The translations under genes were made by a program, and so were the position numbers. A stretch of DNA of 64,000 nt from positions 3,224,001 to 3,288,000 of the forward strand of contig NZ_OW235315.1 in assembly GCF_934924865.1 (NCBI RefSeq). The letters are read 5' to 3'. Source of the stretch: Tepidibacter aestuarii. GTDB lineage: Bacteria; Bacillota; Clostridia; Peptostreptococcales; Peptostreptococcaceae. This document shows positions 20,322 to 30,206 of the stretch, in pieces (within the stretch, counting starts at the first letter, position 1; each line of letters opens with the position of its first letter). The notes under the pieces were generated by a model. It saw nothing but the letters and a program-made list of their open reading frames with translations, searched no databases and was not told the DNA's origin.

Positions 20322-22766
20322 TTAATCTACAACTACAAATATTCCTTTTCTACTTGATTTAATATATACATTTTTATCTGCTCTATCGATACTAAATGGA
20401 ACTGTATACCAGTTTCTCATTTCCTCATCATATCTTAAAACATTTATATTATCACCTGCATACTCATATGGAATTCTAATATTTACATTATCAAAAGTAA
20501 AGTTATCTCCCGCAACCTGTATAAAATCAGATACTACATGAGCTGATCTTAACTTGTTCTTTATACTATCTACAACTAAAGGTTCAACCCTTCCAAGAGA
20601 TACAACCATATCCTTATCTCTATCATAATCAACAGGTCTTAAATTGTATATATCTATATCTGCATATTTTGACTTTGTATTAATATTTGAATTTACGCTG
20701 CTTTTACTTCCCTCGTACTTTATCTTTCTAACTAAACTATCTTCTCCCATAATCTCGTCTAAATCTAATTCTAAACTACTCTTATTTTTATATGAAGAAC
20801 TAAGTATTAAAGTATCTTCACTTACCTTCATATCTTGCTCAACTTTTCCCTTAGAATCATCTTTGATTACTTTCTTATCTTCAGTTGGAGCGAAATCTCC
20901 TTTTTTGATAACACTTAACGTATCAAATTCTATAATATTTTTGTGGTTATCATCATTTTCAACTATTATCTTATAAGTTCCAGGCTCTAATCTATCACTT
21001 CCATCAGGAAGATATACCTTAGCCATTTTATCCTCTATAACTACTCTTTCAGCTCTTTCTTTATGTCCAAACTCATTTTCAAAGTATACCTCAATTCCAC
21101 CTGAATAGAACATTCCACCTTCTAATATTATAGGTTCATCTTCATCATAATCTTCACCTACAGTTGCATCTACAATTCTTGATACTATAGGCATTGGCGT
21201 CGTTGAAAATGAGAATGACTTTGCTGCATTTAAAAGTTTTTCTCCACTTTCATTTACAGCACCATTTTCTACTACATTTTCAGGCACATACCAATCGTAT
21301 TTAGTATTCGCATTAAGTTTTTCTTTTATAGGTATGTACATATAAGTCTTTTTATAAGATGACTTATACTCTATTTTAATCTCCTTAGTATCATCTATAA
21401 GATTTTCACTGCTTCCATCTGAATAAAGATTAAATCTACTAGGAGTTTTATTATCATTATATAATTTAACACTTCCATCTAAATCATCAAATATAGCTGT
21501 TAAATAATAAGTTCCATCTGAATCTTTATGTAAATCATTTTCATCATATTTAGCTGATGAACTATTGCTAGGTATAGTATCTATTATCTCAGGTCTATCC
21601 TTTATAGTTCTAAACTTAAAAGTTATATCCTTATTGTACCTAAATAAAGTATTACTTGAATTTAATTTTCCCTGCAAACCAACAGCTCCAGGTGCTAATT
21701 TAACAGTATACTCTTCACTCTTTGAAAGTTCAAATCTCGTATCATTATATAGATTATTCATATCTATTTTTAAAGAATCTGTCTCTAAAGAACCAACAGA
21801 TTTATCTGCATAAACATAATTTTGAACATTAGTATATGTACTTCCACTTCTCGATATAAGACTTACCTTAGTTTTGTCTATATTACTGTCTATAGGATAT
21901 TTAAACTTAACACTTATAGTAGGATGTAACCCTACATTACTTGAACCATCTATAGGATCAGTAATACTTACTATATCATCTGTGCTAAAGTTTATAACAT
22001 TTTGCTGATTATATATATCAGCTGCATTTTCAAGATATACGCAGTTTGGATTTAAAGTAACTGTATATTTTGAGAGATCTTTAAAACCTCCTACTCTTTG
22101 AACTTTAAGCTTCTTATGATCTGTAGAATCTACACTTACTGTATAATTTGATATACTATCAGCTACATAAGTATCATCCTTTAGATTATCTATTAAAGAA
22201 GATGTTATTGTTATGTAATTCTGCTTATTAGCTACTGCATCAGGATTTAATACAACATTATCTAAAAAAGTGTAAATTATAGTCCCTCCACTATATTCAG
22301 TATTAGTTATAATCCCACTTTGGCTTGTAGTGTTTGACTTTGTAACAAAATTATATTTTATCTCTTGACTACCTATATTTGAACTATCCTTAAATAAGCC
22401 AGCATTAATATGTACTGTATATAAAGAGCTATGATTCAATCTTTTACTTGAATCCTTCAGCTCTATTATAACTTTATGCTCACTTGGATATAAAGTTAAA
22501 TTGTAATTATCTTTATCTGAAATTCCATTTACTAATATATCCATATTAGCATTTATATCTTTTGACCCATCTTTAGTGTAATTAGATCCATATACCACGT
22601 CTATATATGTTGTATCGTAGCTTACACCTACTTGATCTTTAGTTATAGTCTCTTTGCTAGTTCTAAGAGTAAGAGTATCTTCTATTCCTACCGCATTTGA
22701 TATATCTATAGGAATTAAAGTTAATATTATTGAAAATATTAACATTAAACTTATTTTTCTATTCAT
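20322..22766 (-). CDS. Secreted Ig-like (SbsA-type) and TIG domain protein
   Basis: 814 residues. A signal peptide (1-25) is followed by several Ig-like domains of the Big_5/SbsA kind (ITDPIDGSSNVGLHPTISVKF, YTVKLAPGAVGLQGK, DTIPSNSSSAKYDE), then one TIG-like domain (about 540-640) and a C-terminal beta domain ending EEMRNWYTVPFSIDRADKNVYIKSSRKGIFVVVD. That last domain resembles the C-terminus of the giant TIG protein 11 bases downstream, suggesting they are built to the same plan. First gene of the four-gene surface operon; a purine-rich GAGGGGGG lies before the ATG. Confidence 0.75.
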   Translation of the reverse strand: MNRKISLMLIFSIILTLIPIDISNAVGIEDTLTLRTSKETITKDQVGVSYDTTYIDVVYGSNYTKDGSKDINANMDILVNGISDKDNYNLTLYPSEHKVIIELKDSSKRLNHSSLYTVHINAGLFKDSSNIGSQEIKYNFVTKSNTTSQSGIITNTEYSGGTIIYTFLDNVVLNPDAVANKQNYITITSSLIDNLKDDTYVADSISNYTVSVDSTDHKKLKVQRVGGFKDLSKYTVTLNPNCVYLENAADIYNQQNVINFSTDDIVSITDPIDGSSNVGLHPTISVKFKYPIDSNIDKTKVSLISRSGSTYTNVQNYVYADKSVGSLETDSLKIDMNNLYNDTRFELSKSEEYTVKLAPGAVGLQGKLNSSNTLFRYNKDITFKFRTIKDRPEIIDTIPSNSSSAKYDENDLHKDSDGTYYLTAIFDDLDGSVKLYNDNKTPSRFNLYSDGSSENLIDDTKEIKIEYKSSYKKTYMYIPIKEKLNANTKYDWYVPENVVENGAVNESGEKLLNAAKSFSFSTTPMPIVSRIVDATVGEDYDEDEPIILEGGMFYSGGIEVYFENEFGHKERAERVVIEDKMAKVYLPDGSDRLEPGTYKIIVENDDNHKNIIEFDTLSVIKKGDFAPTEDKKVIKDDSKGKVEQDMKVSEDTLILSSSYKNKSSLELDLDEIMGEDSLVRKIKYEGSKSSVNSNINTKSKYADIDIYNLRPVDYDRDKDMVVSLGRVEPLVVDSIKNKLRSAHVVSDFIQVAGDNFTFDNVNIRIPYEYAGDNINVLRYDEEMRNWYTVPFSIDRADKNVYIKSSRKGIFVVVD

Positions 22767-22850
22767 ATTATCCCCCCTCTAAATATTTACATTATGTACT
22801 ATATATCGGTATTTAGTATAAGTTTTTGAAGTATAAATTTAAATAAAAAA

Positions 22851-22882
22851 TACCTAGATTTCATTTATGCGAAATCTAGGTA
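22851..22882 (-). terminator. Terminator of the first secA operon
   Basis: A 12-bp stem (TACCTAGATTTC with GAAATCTAGGTA), 8-base loop, then TTTTTT on the minus strand. It separates the secA/partner operon from the surface-protein operon. Confidence 0.75.
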
Positions 22883-22905
22883 TCTACTTTATTTATAAAT
22901 ATTTT

Positions 22906-23577
22906 TTAACTTATTACGAATCTCTTCTTCTCAAATACTTCTTTATCTATACTTACATATATCTTATCATTCTTTCTAAGATCTTTCATATCTTTGTCTG
23001 ATTTAACTTTAACAGAACCTTCGTTTACTAAATATTCTAAAACAGTCTTTATATCTGCGTGCTTGACCTTAGTCGTATTATGAATATGATCTAATGTCGT
23101 AAGCATATTTCCATTGCTGTTTATAAGAAGAGTCAATATTTGATTTAAATCACCTTGATGTTTTACCTCAAGTTTTATGTTTTGAAGAATTTGTTTTTCT
23201 TCATCATCAAGATTCAATACATCTTCTGGTCTAGGTACTGGTTTTGTATATTCGTAATACATGGAACCATCTTCATCTTTTTTAAGTTCTACTAGCTTAT
23301 ACTTTAACAATAGGTCCAAATCATCTTGTCTTGTCTCTGGATATTTAAAACCTATTTTCTTTAAAATATTCTTTTTATCTTCTACAACCTGAGGATGTTC
23401 TTCTCCTCCTTCAAGATTTGTATTTAATATTTTTTGAGTAGCCTCAAGACCTTTTAACTGCTGAGATTTAGTAGCACCCACAACTAAGTATGTCTTATAA
23501 GTTGAAAGGGGCATATATCTAAACCACATATATTTTTGAAGTTCTTCTGGTACATTTATCTTCACTCTATTCTCCAT
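22906..23577 (-). CDS. SecA2-associated partner protein, winged-helix-like C-terminus (copy 1)
   Basis: 223 residues, soluble, no signal peptide. The N-terminus has a conserved WFRYMPLSTYKTYL segment; the C-terminal 80 residues (NQILTLLINSNGNMLTTLDHIHNTTKVKHADIKTVLEYLVNEG...) look like a winged helix. The start is ATG at 23577 with AAAGGAG 7 bases upstream; a longer frame to 23631 overlaps the secA end and lacks a site. It begins 26 bases after the secA stop. A paralogue follows the second secA at 46739, so the pair has been kept or duplicated as a unit. By position it resembles SlaP of B. anthracis, which works with SecA2 in S-layer export, but I see no sequence basis for homology. Confidence 0.6.
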   Translation of the reverse strand: MENRVKINVPEELQKYMWFRYMPLSTYKTYLVVGATKSQQLKGLEATQKILNTNLEGGEEHPQVVEDKKNILKKIGFKYPETRQDDLDLLLKYKLVELKKDEDGSMYYEYTKPVPRPEDVLNLDDEEKQILQNIKLEVKHQGDLNQILTLLINSNGNMLTTLDHIHNTTKVKHADIKTVLEYLVNEGSVKVKSDKDMKDLRKNDKIYVSIDKEVFEKKRFVIS

Positions 23578-23603
23578 ATTAAATTCTCCTTTTTGAATAA
23601 AAT

Positions 23604-26600
23604 TTAATCTATAATAAATATTTTTCTGCAAAGAACATCTTCATCATCTATAAGTCTAAATTCATATCTGCCCTCTTGCATTACCTCTGACTTAAATGTT
23701 ATAGATGCTTTACCGTTTCCATCGAGTTTTACAGGAATACTTGCAAGCATTTTATTAGTGTCTATACTTATCAACTCTCCTGTTACTTCTTGATCTTTCT
23801 TAATTGAGATTAAGTCTAATTTAAACACACCTTTTTCTTTTGTATATTTATCAGATACTATAAATGGTATTATTATCTTCTTCTTACCACTTTTAATCCT
23901 TATCTCATAATATCCATTATCCCATGAGTTATTAGAACTTCTCATTTTAAGTTTGACCTTATTGTCTTCAACAGGCATCTCAAATTTTATCTTAGTTTTT
24001 TCGTTTTTATTATATACAAGTTCACCTTTTATATTCTCTTCATAACATTCTATATCAGTATCTATAAATATTTCTTTTTGCTTTTCAAAAAACATTATAT
24101 TCTTAAGTTCATGTGATTCTAACTCCCTAGATGGCTTATCTACTATAAAGTTTATGTGCTTAACTTCTTGGTTTGAGACAAATACCTTTATTTGATACCA
24201 TCCCATATTCCAGTTTCTATCTTTAGGTTTTTCAAAATCAGCTACATATATTCCTTTTATCTTAACATCTCTATCATATTCTTCTAATTTTTCTTCATAT
24301 CCATTATCCATATAATAAAGGCTTACAGTAGCATCAACTTCTTCTGTAGCATTTATATCTACATTAAACTTTACATTAGGAATATTAGATGGAATTTTCG
24401 ATACGAACCATCTACTCATCCTATATTTATCTTCTAATTCCTCTACTCTTTTTATTCTTTGCTCTTCATTAAGTTCATGTTCTTTTTTTATCTTTTGAAC
24501 CTCATCTAATTCTTCATTTATATTAGCTATTATAAACAAAGATCTTATAGAAGTTTCTTTTATTTCTTCTAGCATATTTGAAAACATATCATAGGCTTCT
24601 TTATTAAATATTCTAACAGGACTTTGACCACCTATATACTGGAATATTATTCCCTGTCTTATTTGATCTACCATATCTAAATGATCTGTCCACTTATCAT
24701 CTATATTCTTCATTAAAGTTACTCTCTCTAGATATCTAAGCTGAGTCTCTCCTGTTATTTTTTCTTTTTGTTTGTATAGTTCAACTGCCTTATCATATGC
24801 TTTTTTCTTTATATCATGCTTGTTTAAATTTTCAATCTCATCGTTTTCCATTTTAGTGAAATCTATATAATTATTGAATTTAAACGTTTCATTCAAATAC
24901 TTTTGTATAGAATCTAAATCCCATTCTTCTGGATATTCACTGTTAGATGTACATAAATCTATATTTTTATCTATAGTATCCTTTAAAATACTGTAGATAA
25001 ACTCGCTCATATCCTCTCCATTTAATATCTTGTTTCTTTCATTGTATATAGTTTCTCTTTGCTTGTTTAATATCTTGTCAAATTCAAGAGTATTCTTTCT
25101 AACGTTGTAATTACTAGTTTCTACAGTCTTTTGTATCCCATCTATAGCTTGAGACACTAATTTATCCTGTATAAAATCATCTGAACCTAAGTTCATCTTA
25201 TCTACTATCTTTACAATTCTATCTAATGCCTCTTTTCCCACCTTAGAGAATAAAGAATCTTCAAGAGATATAAAAAATTGACTTTCACCAGGATCTCCCT
25301 GACGTCCAGATCTACCTCTTAACTGATTATCTATTCTTCTTGAATCATGTCTTTCTGTTCCTATTACATAAAGTCCTCCAAGTTCAGCAACTCCATCGCC
25401 AAGTTTTATATCCGTACCACGACCAGCCATATTAGTAGCAATAGTTACAGCACCTTTTTGTCCAGCATTTGATATAATATCAGCTTCATCTTTATTTTGC
25501 TTTGCATTTAGAAGCTTGTGCTTTATATTATTTTTAGTTAACATTTCACTTAATTCTTCTGAATCATCTATATATATAGTACCTATAAGTATAGGCTGTC
25601 CTTTTTCATTTCGTTTTTTAATTTCATTTACAAGAAATTTAAGTTTAGCTTTTTTAGTTTTAAACAACAAATCAGCCTTATCTATTCTTTTTATTTCTTT
25701 GTTTGTAGGTATACATACAACATCTACAGCATATATGTCTTTGAATTCTTGTTTCTGACTGTATGCTGTACCTGTCATACCTGCTATTTTATTGAATAGC
25801 TTGAAATAGTTTTGGTATGTAATCATAGCTTGAGTTTTTGTTTCTTTCTTTATCTCTACATTTTCTTTAGCTTCAAGTGCTTGGTGAAGACCTTTTCCAA
25901 ATCTTCTTCCTGGAAGCGCTCTTCCTGTAAATTTATCTATTATCATAATTTCGCCATCTTGAACTACATAATCTTTATCTTTAGTAAATACATAGTTAGC
26001 TTGAAGCGACTGTCTTATATGATGATATAGCTCTGTATTCTTTATATCAGCTATGTTTTCTATTCCAAATATTCTCTCACTCTTATCTATACCACTTTGC
26101 GTTAAATTTGCTATTCTCTTTTCATTATCTATATCATAATCTTCTTTATTAAGAGATTTTATGAATTTATCAACAGTTATATAATATTGAGAAGGTCTTG
26201 CTGCTTCTCCTGTTATAATAAGCGGAGTTCTAGAATCATCTATAAGTATAGAATCAACCTCATCTATTATTGCAAAATTTCTACTTCTTTGAACTACATT
26301 TTGCTTAACAGTAACCATATTGTCTTTTAAATAATCAAATCCAAACTCAGAATTAGTACCGTATACTATGTCACAGTTATAAGCTTCCTTTTTTTGTTTT
26401 ACATTTAGTTCTCTATGAGTAAGGCCAACTGTTAGTCCTAAGAAATTATATAGCTTTTCCATTTCCTCTTTATCCCTAGCTGCAAGATACTCATTAGAAG
26501 TTATTACGAATACACCTTCACCTGTTAATGCATTTAAATACGTAGGAAGTGTAGCTACTAAAGTCTTACCCTCTCCAGTTTTCATCTCAGCAATATTACC

Positions 26601-26882
26601 CTCATGAAGAGCTATTCCCCCCATTAATTGAACCTTATAATGCTTCATTTTAAATACTCTAAAAGAAGCTTCTCTAACTACTGCAAATGCTTCTTCTAAT
26701 ATATTATCTAACTTTTCACCATTTTGAATCCTTTGTTTAAATCCTTCTGTTTTATCTTTCAATTCTTCATCAGATAAATTTTTTATTTTATCTTCTAAAG
26801 CTAATATATTATCCGCTCTTTTTTGAAGATCTTTAATTTTTCTATCATGAGGATTGATAATTCCACTAAAAAAATCTTTCAT
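23604..26882 (-). CDS. secA2: Accessory preprotein translocase ATPase SecA2 with C-terminal beta-module extension (copy 1)
   Basis: 1092 residues against 780-900 for ordinary SecA. The motor is complete: Walker A MKTGEGKT at 100-107, DEVDS at 207-211, MTGTAY, the TNMAGRGTDIKLG and GRSGRQGD motifs. After the helical scaffold there is a new extension of about 270 residues (824-1092) built from three units of about 90 residues, each with a W..G.Y.I/F-type strand (NWNMGWYQIKV, SWDNGYYEIRI, MQEGRYEFRL) and ending in FIVD-like sequence. The zinc-binding C-terminal tail of canonical SecA is absent. It lies upstream of its 223-residue partner and downstream of five S-layer genes, so a role in exporting S-layer proteins across the membrane is likely. 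The start has AGGAGGAAT in front. Confidence 0.9.
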   Translation of the reverse strand: MKDFFSGIINPHDRKIKDLQKRADNILALEDKIKNLSDEELKDKTEGFKQRIQNGEKLDNILEEAFAVVREASFRVFKMKHYKVQLMGGIALHEGNIAEMKTGEGKTLVATLPTYLNALTGEGVFVITSNEYLAARDKEEMEKLYNFLGLTVGLTHRELNVKQKKEAYNCDIVYGTNSEFGFDYLKDNMVTVKQNVVQRSRNFAIIDEVDSILIDDSRTPLIITGEAARPSQYYITVDKFIKSLNKEDYDIDNEKRIANLTQSGIDKSERIFGIENIADIKNTELYHHIRQSLQANYVFTKDKDYVVQDGEIMIIDKFTGRALPGRRFGKGLHQALEAKENVEIKKETKTQAMITYQNYFKLFNKIAGMTGTAYSQKQEFKDIYAVDVVCIPTNKEIKRIDKADLLFKTKKAKLKFLVNEIKKRNEKGQPILIGTIYIDDSEELSEMLTKNNIKHKLLNAKQNKDEADIISNAGQKGAVTIATNMAGRGTDIKLGDGVAELGGLYVIGTERHDSRRIDNQLRGRSGRQGDPGESQFFISLEDSLFSKVGKEALDRIVKIVDKMNLGSDDFIQDKLVSQAIDGIQKTVETSNYNVRKNTLEFDKILNKQRETIYNERNKILNGEDMSEFIYSILKDTIDKNIDLCTSNSEYPEEWDLDSIQKYLNETFKFNNYIDFTKMENDEIENLNKHDIKKKAYDKAVELYKQKEKITGETQLRYLERVTLMKNIDDKWTDHLDMVDQIRQGIIFQYIGGQSPVRIFNKEAYDMFSNMLEEIKETSIRSLFIIANINEELDEVQKIKKEHELNEEQRIKRVEELEDKYRMSRWFVSKIPSNIPNVKFNVDINATEEVDATVSLYYMDNGYEEKLEEYDRDVKIKGIYVADFEKPKDRNWNMGWYQIKVFVSNQEVKHINFIVDKPSRELESHELKNIMFFEKQKEIFIDTDIECYEENIKGELVYNKNEKTKIKFEMPVEDNKVKLKMRSSNNSWDNGYYEIRIKSGKKKIIIPFIVSDKYTKEKGVFKLDLISIKKDQEVTGELISIDTNKMLASIPVKLDGNGKASITFKSEVMQEGRYEFRLIDDEDVLCRKIFIID

Positions 26883-26993
26883 AAATATTCCTCCTACTGT
26901 AGCTTTGTTAAATATTATTATTCCAAAAATTTACGATTTCATTAGTAAAGTTGCGCTTAATTTTAAATACTACATTTTCTTATAAATTAAAAA

Positions 26994-27020
26994 CAAGAGA
27001 AGGATATAATCCTTCTCTTG
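26994..27020 (-). terminator. Terminator of the 899-residue S-layer gene
   Basis: A 12-bp perfect stem (CAAGAGAAGGAT with ATCCTTCTCTTG), 3-base loop, followed on the minus strand by TTGTTTTTAATTT. Confidence 0.7.
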
Positions 27021-27054
27021 TCCTTTAACTTATATAATTAAATATCTTTATTTA

Positions 27055-29754
27055 TTATGGTAAAGCTATTACAGTAACTGTGAACTCTTTTGTTTCTGTA
27101 ACGTCACCTTTTTCAATTGTAGCAGTTAATGTAACAGTTGCATTTGCTTCTCCTGATGCAGGTCTTGTAACAGTTCCATTAGTTGCAACTACAGTTTCAT
27201 CGCTTGATGCCCAAGCAATAGTTGATCCATTAGATCCTGATGTTTCTAAAGTTAAATCAGCTGTTACGTTGTCTAAATCTCCTTCTATTGTTAATGCAGC
27301 TTTATCTGCATCTACATCAGCTTGATCTGCAACAGCTATATCAGTTAATAATACGTACTTAACAAATGTAGTTCCAGCTTCATCTAAAACTAACTCAACA
27401 TTGTATTCATCTAAATCTATATCAGATACAGACTCAACAGTCACATCAGATGCATCAGTTACGTTGAATACTTTTGCACCAGATATTAATCTGTAAGTAG
27501 TGTCTCCATCTATTATTTCTTTAGCAGATACCTTAACAGTTGCATCAGATGCTACTGTAGTAGTTGATAGTGCATCTAAATCTGTATTAACAACCTTTCC
27601 AGAATCGTTATCTACTTCTAATTCTACAACTTTACCTACTAAAGCTTCTGCTGCATCCATATCAAATCCTGCATCACTTATGTCTAATCTTTCATTAGTA
27701 TCTGTGTAGAATGTTTTTTCATCTCCACCTACATAAGCTTTGATTCTTAACTCATCTTCTCCAGAAACTTTCTTAACTTCTGTTATTAAAGCTCTTTCAG
27801 TTGTAGATTCTTCTGAATCATTATCAGCATCTTTTACAAGTATATACTTAGCTTTTCCATCTTTAGCATATACTACAGCATCTGTAACTTTATCAAAGTC
27901 AGCATCTTCCCATGTGCTTATCTCAACATCATCTGCATCTGTATCAGCGTAGTCATACTTTTCTACATTGAATACTAATACATCATCAGATAATTTGTAT
28001 CCAGCAGCATAGTTATCATCTTCAACATCTATATCGTTATCTGTATCATTTTCTAATACTACTATTTCTTTAATTTCTCCATCTTCATCTATTTCAAGCT
28101 CTACTAATCCAGTTATATCATCAACTTTTCCATTAGTTACAGTTTCATCTCCATCTATAACATCATCATCGACTTCAACATCATAGCTTACTTCCTTACC
28201 ATCTTTGTTGATTATATCAACTGCATAGTAAGTTTCTCCTCTATTTTCATACTGCTTGATAGCTCCATCTTTTAAGAATCCAACTATTTTACTTGTATTC
28301 TCAGAGTCTTCGTTAACATCTATAAGAATAACATCTCCTTGTCTATTTACATGGATAGTTGTCTTTTCACCTTCCATATCAGCAACTTTATCTTCTAACT
28401 CTGTAGTAGATTTTTCAGAATCTTCATCTAAGTAGAATGCACCTTCGTAGTTGTACTCTTCTCCATCTATTGTAAATTCATCAGTTAATACATCTTCAAC
28501 TTTTCCAGTTACAGTCTTAGTGTATACCTCTGCTAACTCTTTAGAATCATTGTAGAATACTACGTCTCCTTCTTCGATGTCAGAAACCTTGATTTCTTTT
28601 CCATCCTTCATTACAACATAATCTTCTAAATCAACTTCTTCATCATGTCCAGATATAACATCTTTCTCAACATCTTCTACTAAGATGTATCCATCCATTG
28701 AAGTTATAGCGTCAAGTCCAACTACATCACCGTCTTCTACTATAACTTTAGCGTACTCAAAGTTATCTCCATCTTCTATAGATGTAAATAAATCACGCTT
28801 ATCTTCAGAAACTGTGTAAGTCTTATCCATTCCTACTAATTTGATTTCTAAGTCGTCTCCATCTTCATCTACTTCTATAGCATCGAAGTATACATCATCT
28901 TTAACTTCGTATGATACTAATTCATCATCATCATTGTAGTAAGCTTTGATCTTAACTCCTTTTAATCCTTCAAAGTTAAATCCATCTTTAACTTCGATTT
29001 CTTTAGATCCAACTTCTATTTTGTTGTCATCTTTTTGAGAAGAAGTAAAATCTACTATGTCTTCTTCAAATGCAACATCTAATTTAGTGTCTAATAAAGT
29101 TTCTTTATCTGTACCATCAGTTCCAGACTTTACGAATTTAGCTTCGTCTCCGTATCCTACTTGAACCATCATGTTTACTTCTAATGAGTTATCAACTAAT
29201 TGAGCAACTATTCCTCTTGGAGCAGATGTTCCTATTGTTCCATCTACATCATCAGTTATATCTTCTTGTCCAGCTACTACTAAGTATCCATTTGGATATC
29301 CACCTTTAGCTTTTGCTGCTGGCTCATATCCTAAAGCTCTAACTATCATAGTTACTGCTTCTTCATACTTAACTGGTGCTTCTGGATCAAATACTCCTTC
29401 AGCTTTTCCGTTTATAACTTTAAGTCCTGATGCTATGTTTATGTATCCTGATGCCCAGTGGTTAGCAGGTACATCGCCAAATCCAGTAGCTCCCATTGAA
29501 GCCTTAGCTGAATCGTCAAGTCCTAATGATCTAACTACAACTGCTGCAAATTCTGCTCTTGTTATTGTTTTTTCCGGCTTGAATGTACCATCTTCATATC
29601 CATTTAATACATTAAGTCCTGATAATCTTTCTACTGCTGTTTCGTAATCTGTTCCTTTAACATCAGCTGGCATTGCTGCAAAAGCTGCACCCATTGATCC
29701 GAATGCTAAAGCTCCAGCTAATGCTACTGAAAGTACTTTTTTAGTATTCTTCAT
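27055..29754 (-). CDS. S-layer protein with SLH domains and C-terminal Ig domain
   Basis: 899 residues. The signal peptide (1-27, ending AFA) is almost the same as in the next four genes and in the gene at 50908. SLH domains lie at about 35-80, 91-144 and a degenerate third at 150-193. The long acidic middle is beta-rich with repeated GYILVEDV..VISGH and GKVEDVLTDEFTIDGEEYNYEG units. The last 85 residues form an atrophied bacterial Ig domain (ALTIEGDLDNVTADLTL...TVTRPASGEA...TVTLTATI) missing from its paralogues. AAGGAGG precedes ATG at 29754; a longer frame start at 29835 is not supported. The promoter is at 29938-29966. Wall binding through SLH; S-layer role inferred. Confidence 0.9.
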   Translation of the reverse strand: MKNTKKVLSVALAGALAFGSMGAAFAAMPADVKGTDYETAVERLSGLNVLNGYEDGTFKPEKTITRAEFAAVVVRSLGLDDSAKASMGATGFGDVPANHWASGYINIASGLKVINGKAEGVFDPEAPVKYEEAVTMIVRALGYEPAAKAKGGYPNGYLVVAGQEDITDDVDGTIGTSAPRGIVAQLVDNSLEVNMMVQVGYGDEAKFVKSGTDGTDKETLLDTKLDVAFEEDIVDFTSSQKDDNKIEVGSKEIEVKDGFNFEGLKGVKIKAYYNDDDELVSYEVKDDVYFDAIEVDEDGDDLEIKLVGMDKTYTVSEDKRDLFTSIEDGDNFEYAKVIVEDGDVVGLDAITSMDGYILVEDVEKDVISGHDEEVDLEDYVVMKDGKEIKVSDIEEGDVVFYNDSKELAEVYTKTVTGKVEDVLTDEFTIDGEEYNYEGAFYLDEDSEKSTTELEDKVADMEGEKTTIHVNRQGDVILIDVNEDSENTSKIVGFLKDGAIKQYENRGETYYAVDIINKDGKEVSYDVEVDDDVIDGDETVTNGKVDDITGLVELEIDEDGEIKEIVVLENDTDNDIDVEDDNYAAGYKLSDDVLVFNVEKYDYADTDADDVEISTWEDADFDKVTDAVVYAKDGKAKYILVKDADNDSEESTTERALITEVKKVSGEDELRIKAYVGGDEKTFYTDTNERLDISDAGFDMDAAEALVGKVVELEVDNDSGKVVNTDLDALSTTTVASDATVKVSAKEIIDGDTTYRLISGAKVFNVTDASDVTVESVSDIDLDEYNVELVLDEAGTTFVKYVLLTDIAVADQADVDADKAALTIEGDLDNVTADLTLETSGSNGSTIAWASSDETVVATNGTVTRPASGEANATVTLTATIEKGDVTETKEFTVTVIALP

Positions 29755-29937
29755 TTTATTTCCTCCTTGTAAACCTAGTTGTCTTTTAAATTCTGTCTTC
29801 TGAGGATTTGCAATTTTTAACATAAAAACTGTCATTTACCTCTAGTTGTCTGTTTTGTCTAATAATGCCTTTTTTTTAATTGTCAATTTCCTAAAAATGT
29901 CTATAAAGGCCTTGTTTATATGTAAAACTACAAAGTT

Positions 29938-29966
29938 ATTATACACTTATATACCACTTATTTCAA
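29938..29966 (-). promoter_or_regulatory. Sigma-A promoter of the 899-residue S-layer gene
   Basis: TTGAAA (29966-29961), 17 bases, TATAAT (29943-29938). It predicts a leader of about 175 bases. The rest of the gap up to 30206 shows only ATTACAA/TTGTAAT motifs and the next gene's terminator. Confidence 0.65.
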
Positions 29967-30173
29967 TTACAATTATGTTACAATTTTTAAAAGTATATTA
30001 AATTTTAGATTTTACCATATTATTCCTATGCATATTTTGTAATTTTCATAAAATTTCCAAGGGTATTTTTACATACATGTAATTAACTGTTTTATTATGT
30101 TAATTTATATTTTATTTACTTTTTATATCCATGTTAATAATTTCCTTACGTATAAAAATTCGCTTCATAAAAA

Positions 30174-30194
30174 AAGAGACCCTAAGGTCTCTTT
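30174..30194 (-). terminator. Terminator of S-layer copy 1
   Basis: GAGACC with GGTCTC (30176-30181 and 30186-30191), extended by A and T runs on both sides. The same hairpin ends the next three S-layer genes. Confidence 0.6.
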
Positions 30195-30206
30195 CTATAT
30201 AAGCTA

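Noticed and set aside
23578..23631. Longer start for the first SecA2 partner gene
   Set aside because: It would overlap the secA stop and lacks a ribosome binding site, while ATG at 23577 has AAAGGAG; the paralogue also starts at the equivalent place.
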